Below, in pieces: positions 5,577 through 8,554 of a stretch of DNA of 8,554 bases; position 1 is the stretch's first letter, and each line of letters starts with the position of its first letter. Made by a program: the position numbers and the translations under genes. The notes under the pieces are model-generated. The model had not been told where the DNA came from and ran no database searches. It saw nothing but the letters and a program-made list of their open reading frames with translations. Source of the DNA: Candidatus Schekmanbacteria bacterium GWA2_38_11. GTDB taxonomy: Bacteria; Schekmanbacteria; GWA2-38-11. The DNA is taken from assembly GCA_001790645.1 (NCBI GenBank), contig MGDB01000132.1, positions 861 to 9,414 of the forward strand. The letters run 5' to 3'.

Positions 5577-7511
5577 ATGAAAGAAATCCAAATCACCTTT
5601 GAGGACAGCAGTAAGCATACTATACCGTCGGGAAAATCAGTTAAAGAAATTCTTTCCTCGATTAATTCAAACAATTCGAGAGACGTCATTGCATGCAGAA
5701 TTGATGGTATTCCGGAAGATTTAAGCTGCATTGTCCAGAAAGACGTTTCCTTACAGACAATATACAGGAATTCTCCGGAAGGGCTTGAAATCCTCCGCCA
5801 CAGCACCTCCCACATAATGGCACAGGCAGTCAAGGAACTTTATCCTGAAACAAAAGTCGCAATTGGTCCTGCCATAGAGAATGGTTTCTATTATGATTTT
5901 GACAGGGAGAAGCCATTTACTCCGGAGGATCTTGAAAAGATTGAAGCAAAGATGGAAGATATAATTAAAAACGGGCTCACTTTTAATAAGAAAAGAGTTT
6001 CAAAAGAAGATGCAATAAAATTTTTTAAATCAAAAAGCGAGAGCTATAAGGTGGAACTCCTCGAAGAGATTAAACAGGATGAAGTTACCCTTTATGAGCA
6101 GGGAAGTTTTACTGATCTTTGCAGGGGCCCTCATATAAGCGAGACCTCACTTGTTAAGGCTTTTAAGCTCCTCAGCATAGCCGGCGCTTACTGGAGAGGA
6201 GACGAAAGAAACCAGATGCTCCAGAGGATTTACGGCACGGCTTTCTTTGAACTTTCAGAGCTTCAGGCTTATCTTAAAAATTTGGAGGAGGCAAGGAAAA
6301 GAGACCACAGGAAGCTTGGAAAAGAGTTAGAGCTTTTCAGCATTTATGACGAGATCGGGCCTGGCATGGTGGTCTATCACCCGAAAGGGGCACTCCTGAG
6401 GATAACCCTTGAAGACTTTGAGAGAAAGGAGCATCTTAAAAGAGGCTATCATATCCTGATTGGCCCGACACTATTGAAGTTAGACCTCTGGAAGCAATCA
6501 GGGCATTATGACAACTACAGAGAAATGATGTATTTTACTGAAATAGAGGGTCAGATGTACGGGATAAAACCCATGAACTGCATTTCCCATATGCTTGTAT
6601 ATAAAAGTAAGATCAGGAGTTACCGCGATCTGCCTTTGAGGTTTTTTGAGCTTGGCACAGTGCACCGCCATGAGAAGTCCGGCGTACTCCACGGGCTTTT
6701 GCGTGTAAGGGGATTTACTCAGGATGACGCCCATATTCTATGCACCCCTGACCAGCTTCAGGATGAAATAATAAGCATCCTTGATTTTGTAGATTACGTA
6801 ATGAAGATATTTGAATTTGAATATATGGTGGAGTTGAGCACAAAACCTGAGAAGGCAATCGGAACTGATGAGGACTGGGAAAGGGCCACAGGAGCTCTCG
6901 CTCAGGCCCTTAAGGCAAAGAGTTTTAATTTTGAGACAAATGTTGGCGAGGGAGCTTTCTACGGGCCAAAGATAGATATTAAACTGAAGGATGTGCTTGG
7001 AAGGTTTTGGCAGTGTGCAACAATCCAGTGCGATTTTACGTTGCCTGAAAGGTTTGAACTTGAATTTATAGGCCAGGACGGAAAACCTCACCGTCCGGTA
7101 ATGCTCCACAGGGTAATATTGGGGTCAATGGAAAGGTTTATTGGGATACTGGTTGAACATTTTGCAGGTGCCTTCCCGACCTGGCTGGCACCTGTCCAGG
7201 CAAAGGTATTGACAATTACCAATGCAGTAGATCAGTATGGTGATAAGGTGAGGTCTCTGCTTGCGGATGAAGGACTGCGGTGTGAGCTTGATACAAGAAA
7301 TGAGAAGATTTCCTTTAAAATTAGGGAGGCCCAGCTTCAAAAAATTCCTTATCTCCTTATAGCAGGAAACAGGGAAGCAAGCAGTGAGACCGTTGCTGTA
7401 AGATTGAGAGACGGAAGGGATTTAGGTCAGATAAGCCTTGAAAAAGTAATGAAAATGATTAACGAAGATGTTAAACAAAAGAGGTTAATACCGGGAGGTG
7501 AGGGGATATAA
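5577..7511 (+). CDS. thrS: Threonyl-tRNA synthetase
   Basis: ThrRS charges tRNA-Thr and edits mischarged Ser-tRNA-Thr in the cytoplasm. It has 644 residues, the normal bacterial length. An N-terminal TGS domain (about 1-62) is followed by the editing domain (about 63-240), with HSTSH (His75, His79) and DLCRGPH (Cys182, His186), all four key residues kept. The class II catalytic core has motif 2 around TVHRHEKSGVLHG (Arg364) and motif 3 HRVILGSMERFIG. The zinc ligands that read threonine are Cys335, His386 and His511. The anticodon-binding domain begins near 537 (WLAPVQAKVLTI). The ATG is preceded by two purine-rich stretches (AAGGAG at 5547, AAGGA at 5555), both far from the start (17-24 bases), so initiation may be modest. 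The stop TAA overlaps the infC AUU start by one base. First gene of the thrS-infC-rpmI operon. Confidence 0.98.
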   Translation: MKEIQITFEDSSKHTIPSGKSVKEILSSINSNNSRDVIACRIDGIPEDLSCIVQKDVSLQTIYRNSPEGLEILRHSTSHIMAQAVKELYPETKVAIGPAIENGFYYDFDREKPFTPEDLEKIEAKMEDIIKNGLTFNKKRVSKEDAIKFFKSKSESYKVELLEEIKQDEVTLYEQGSFTDLCRGPHISETSLVKAFKLLSIAGAYWRGDERNQMLQRIYGTAFFELSELQAYLKNLEEARKRDHRKLGKELELFSIYDEIGPGMVVYHPKGALLRITLEDFERKEHLKRGYHILIGPTLLKLDLWKQSGHYDNYREMMYFTEIEGQMYGIKPMNCISHMLVYKSKIRSYRDLPLRFFELGTVHRHEKSGVLHGLLRVRGFTQDDAHILCTPDQLQDEIISILDFVDYVMKIFEFEYMVELSTKPEKAIGTDEDWERATGALAQALKAKSFNFETNVGEGAFYGPKIDIKLKDVLGRFWQCATIQCDFTLPERFELEFIGQDGKPHRPVMLHRVILGSMERFIGILVEHFAGAFPTWLAPVQAKVLTITNAVDQYGDKVRSLLADEGLRCELDTRNEKISFKIREAQLQKIPYLLIAGNREASSETVAVRLRDGRDLGQISLEKVMKMINEDVKQKRLIPGGEGI

Positions 7512-7513
7512 TT
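7493..7513 (+). promoter_or_regulatory. Strong Shine-Dalgarno and AUU start of infC
   Basis: GGGAGGTGA (7493-7501), inside the last codons of thrS, is an almost full-length complement of the 16S 3' end. Nine bases later comes ATT (7511-7513). In the infC frame, TGA at 7499-7501 is a stop and no ATG, GTG or TTG occurs before Met36 at 7616, so ATT is the only sensible start. TAATT joins the thrS stop and the infC start. Confidence 0.9.
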
Positions 7514-8017
7514 AAAAGAGTAAGGATTAATGAAAAAATAATTGGAAAAGAAATAAGGCTGATTTCATCGGATGGCAAGCTGTTTGGGATTGTTCCTCCG
7601 TCAGAGGCTTTAAAGATGGCTCAGACAGAGGGACTGGATCTTGTAGAAATTGCGCCGACCGCAAATCCGCCGGTATGCAAAATCATGGACTATGGGAAAT
7701 TCACGTTCCAGCAGAAAAAGAAAACCCATGATGCCAAAAAAAAACAGAAGGTTTTCCATGTCAAGGAAGTCAAGTTACGCCCCAAGACAGAAAAGCATGA
7801 TTTTGAATTCAAGACCAAACATGTTGAGAGGTTTTTGAAGGCAGGTGATAAAGCAAAAGTAATTATCATGTTCCATGGAAGAGAGCTGAGTTATACGCAT
7901 ATGGGCAGAGAGATGCTAGAAAAGATTGCTGAAGCCGTGAAGGATATCAGCGTGATTGAGCAGCCGCCAAAGATGGAAGGCAGCAATATGACCATGATCC
8001 TAAGCCCGAAGCAGTAA
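7511..8017 (+). CDS. infC: Translation initiation factor IF-3, AUU start codon
   Basis: IF3 binds the 30S subunit, keeps 50S away and checks the start codon and initiator tRNA. Started at ATT 7511 the protein has 168 residues, normal for the family. The N-domain begins KRVRINEKIIGKEIRL and contains PPSEALKMAQ and the hallmark VEIAPTANPPVCKIMDYGKF. A lysine-rich linker (KKKTHDAKKKQK) leads to the C-domain (VKEVKLRPKTEKHDFEFK, FLKAGDKAKVIIMFHGRE). Starting at the first ATG (7616) would delete 35 conserved N-terminal residues, including the INE segment, so it is rejected. In E. coli and other bacteria infC uses AUU and IF3 represses its own translation by rejecting non-canonical starts; the same control is inferred here. 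It overlaps thrS by one base and has a very strong Shine-Dalgarno sequence. The rpmI start is 90 bases downstream. Confidence 0.96.
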   Translation: MKRVRINEKIIGKEIRLISSDGKLFGIVPPSEALKMAQTEGLDLVEIAPTANPPVCKIMDYGKFTFQQKKKTHDAKKKQKVFHVKEVKLRPKTEKHDFEFKTKHVERFLKAGDKAKVIIMFHGRELSYTHMGREMLEKIAEAVKDISVIEQPPKMEGSNMTMILSPKQ

Positions 8018-8053
8018 GAGAAGTTTCAAGGTAAGTTTAAAAAATATTTTTTC

Positions 8054-8102
8054 TTGACTTTTTTTGAAACCAGATTATTAAATAAATTTTTTAATTTAAT
8101 AA
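8054..8102 (+). promoter_or_regulatory. infC-rpmI leader: possible promoter and all-A/T hairpin, no Shine-Dalgarno
   Basis: TTGACT (8054-8059) with TATTAA (8076-8081) at 16 bases is a possible weak promoter inside the operon. TTATTAAAT (8075-8083) pairs exactly with ATTTAATAA (8094-8102), with two more A-U pairs inside after an A-A mismatch, giving an all-A/U hairpin that ends five bases before the rpmI ATG. No purine-rich ribosome-binding site lies between this hairpin and the ATG. In E. coli the rpmI leader is the site of L20 control; this short A/U hairpin need not be homologous. Confidence 0.4.
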
Positions 8103-8107
8103 ATTTT

Positions 8108-8305
8108 ATGCCAAAACAGAAAACAAAAAAAGGTGCTGCCAAGAGGTTTAAAAAGACTGGTACCGGCAGACTGAAACGCCACAGTGCCTATGCCAGTCAT
8201 ATACTTACTAAAAAAAGCGCGAAGCGCAAGAGAAAATTAAGAAAGAACCCGCTTGTTTCCAAGGCAGATGAGAAGCGCATCAAAAGGCTTCTGCCTTATG
8301 CCTGA
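8108..8305 (+). CDS. rpmI: 50S ribosomal protein L35
   Basis: L35 is a small basic protein of the large ribosomal subunit. The 65 residues match the family length and layout: [20 protein letters not shown] at the N-terminus, then [20 protein letters not shown] and a C-terminus of [21 protein letters not shown]. The frame stays open upstream to a TTG at 8054, but the added residues are hydrophobic and unlike L35; family alignment fixes the start at ATG 8108. No Shine-Dalgarno is visible; the 20 bases before the ATG are A and T only and lie within or next to a hairpin. It follows infC by 90 bases. Its usual partner rplT is not found in the remaining 249 bases. Confidence 0.96.
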   Translation: MPKQKTKKGAAKRFKKTGTGRLKRHSAYASHILTKKSAKRKRKLRKNPLVSKADEKRIKRLLPYA

Positions 8306-8312
8306 CAATGCA

Positions 8313-8369
8313 GCAGGGACAGGGCTTATCTCTGTCCAAAGAATGGACAGCTATGAAGGCTGTCCCTAC
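8313..8369. repeat. 57-bp REP/BIME-like double hairpin after rpmI
   Basis: Two inverted hairpins. GCAG (8313-8316) is followed by GGACAG/CTGTCC (8317-8322, 8332-8337). Then GGACAGC/GCTGTCC (8345-8351, 8359-8365) is followed by CTAC (8366-8369), which is GTAG on the minus strand. The layout is that of the 923-976 element (head tetranucleotide, short stem, small T-rich loop, mirrored second unit), but the stem sequence differs and the left head is GCAG rather than GTAG. It begins eight bases after the rpmI stop. No T-run follows, so it is not an obvious terminator. Confidence 0.65.
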
Positions 8370-8391
8370 CTAAGATTTAAGGTATGTAAAA

Positions 8392-8519
8392 TTCTCCCCT
8401 CTCTTGTTTTGATGGGAGGGGATGAAGGGGAGGGTGTCCTTCGACAGGCTCAGGATGAATCATGGTGAACTTGTCGAACCATCACCTCCACCTAGCCTCC
8501 ACCATCAAGGGGGGAGGAA
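8392..8519. repeat. Composite palindromic repeat (C-rich arms around a TTCGACA inverted repeat)
   Basis: The centre is an imperfect inverted repeat from TTCGACA (8440-8446) to TGTCGAA (8472-8478), where TCA and ATGA bases also match across the axis. It is flanked by two related arms in opposite orientation. The left arm (8392-8436) has CTCCCC and TTGATGG. The right arm (8483-8519), reverse complemented, has TTCCTCCCC, TTGATGG and GAGG. The left arm also holds a 7-bp stem TCCCCTC/GAGGGGA (8395-8401, 8416-8422). Such TTCGACA...TGTCGAA and CCCTTGATGG sequences look like high-copy dispersed repeats rather than local regulation. No coding sequence is supported here. Confidence 0.6.
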
Positions 8520-8554
8520 GTTATAAAGCAAACTTTGTGATTTTGTGACAGAAA

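Noticed and set aside
6738..7109. 123-codon minus-strand frame inside thrS
   Set aside because: Antisense to the conserved catalytic core of ThrRS; no family resemblance.
7616..8017. infC starting at the first ATG
   Set aside because: It would remove 35 conserved N-terminal residues that are encoded in frame back to ATT 7511, which has a strong ribosome-binding site.
8054..8107. N-terminal extension of L35 from TTG 8054
   Set aside because: The extra 18 residues are not part of L35; the family start matches ATG 8108 exactly.
8253..8468. 71-codon open frame overlapping the end of rpmI
   Set aside because: Runs out of frame through rpmI and then through repeats; composition and location fit a chance frame.

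Overview
This window carries ordinary bacterial housekeeping and transport genes, set among an unusual number of intergenic palindromes. I see no phage, plasmid, CRISPR, toxin-antitoxin or defence locus, and no novel multigene system. The proteins are standard bacterial types: a bacterial-type ProRS with an inserted editing domain, a TGS-type ThrRS, IF3 and L35. Non-coding DNA is AT-rich and coding DNA moderate in GC. No gene fixes the phylum. The gene order and the abundance of GTAG-headed palindromes would suit an uncultured Nitrospirota or deltaproteobacterium-like lineage, but this is a weak inference.

Layout. (1) Bases 1-877 (+) are the C-terminal part of proS, cut by the window edge. 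(2) Bases 923-983 are a long palindrome plus T-run between convergent proS and the ABC genes, probably a terminator. (3) Bases 4588-983 (-) are two fused permease-ATPase genes in the order cydD-like then cydC-like, encoding a probable heterodimeric type IV ABC exporter. Their 117-bp gap holds a GTAG-type hairpin with a T-run facing transcription, framed by a 20-bp direct repeat. (4) Bases 4589-5297 are about 700 bp of AT-rich non-coding DNA with several inverted repeats and candidate promoters for both directions. (5) Bases 5298-5369 (+) are tRNA-Val(GAC), followed by a symmetric hairpin/repeat block. (6) Bases 5577-8305 (+) are thrS-infC-rpmI, the classical translation operon. infC starts at an AUU codon overlapping the thrS stop. 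(7) Bases 8306-8554 are entirely repeats. The expected rplT (L20) does not start before the window ends.

How the genes work together. ProRS, ThrRS, tRNA-Val, IF3 and L35 all serve translation. The AUU start of infC is the known basis of IF3 autoregulation, and its one-base overlap with thrS suggests translational coupling. The ABC pair is transcribed away from this cluster and looks like CydDC, which exports cysteine/glutathione and is needed for cytochrome bd assembly. No cydAB lies in the window, so the substrate remains unproven. The observations most worth following are the family of GTAG-headed REP-like palindromes, two of which look co-opted as terminators, and the symmetric repeat block between tRNA-Val and thrS.
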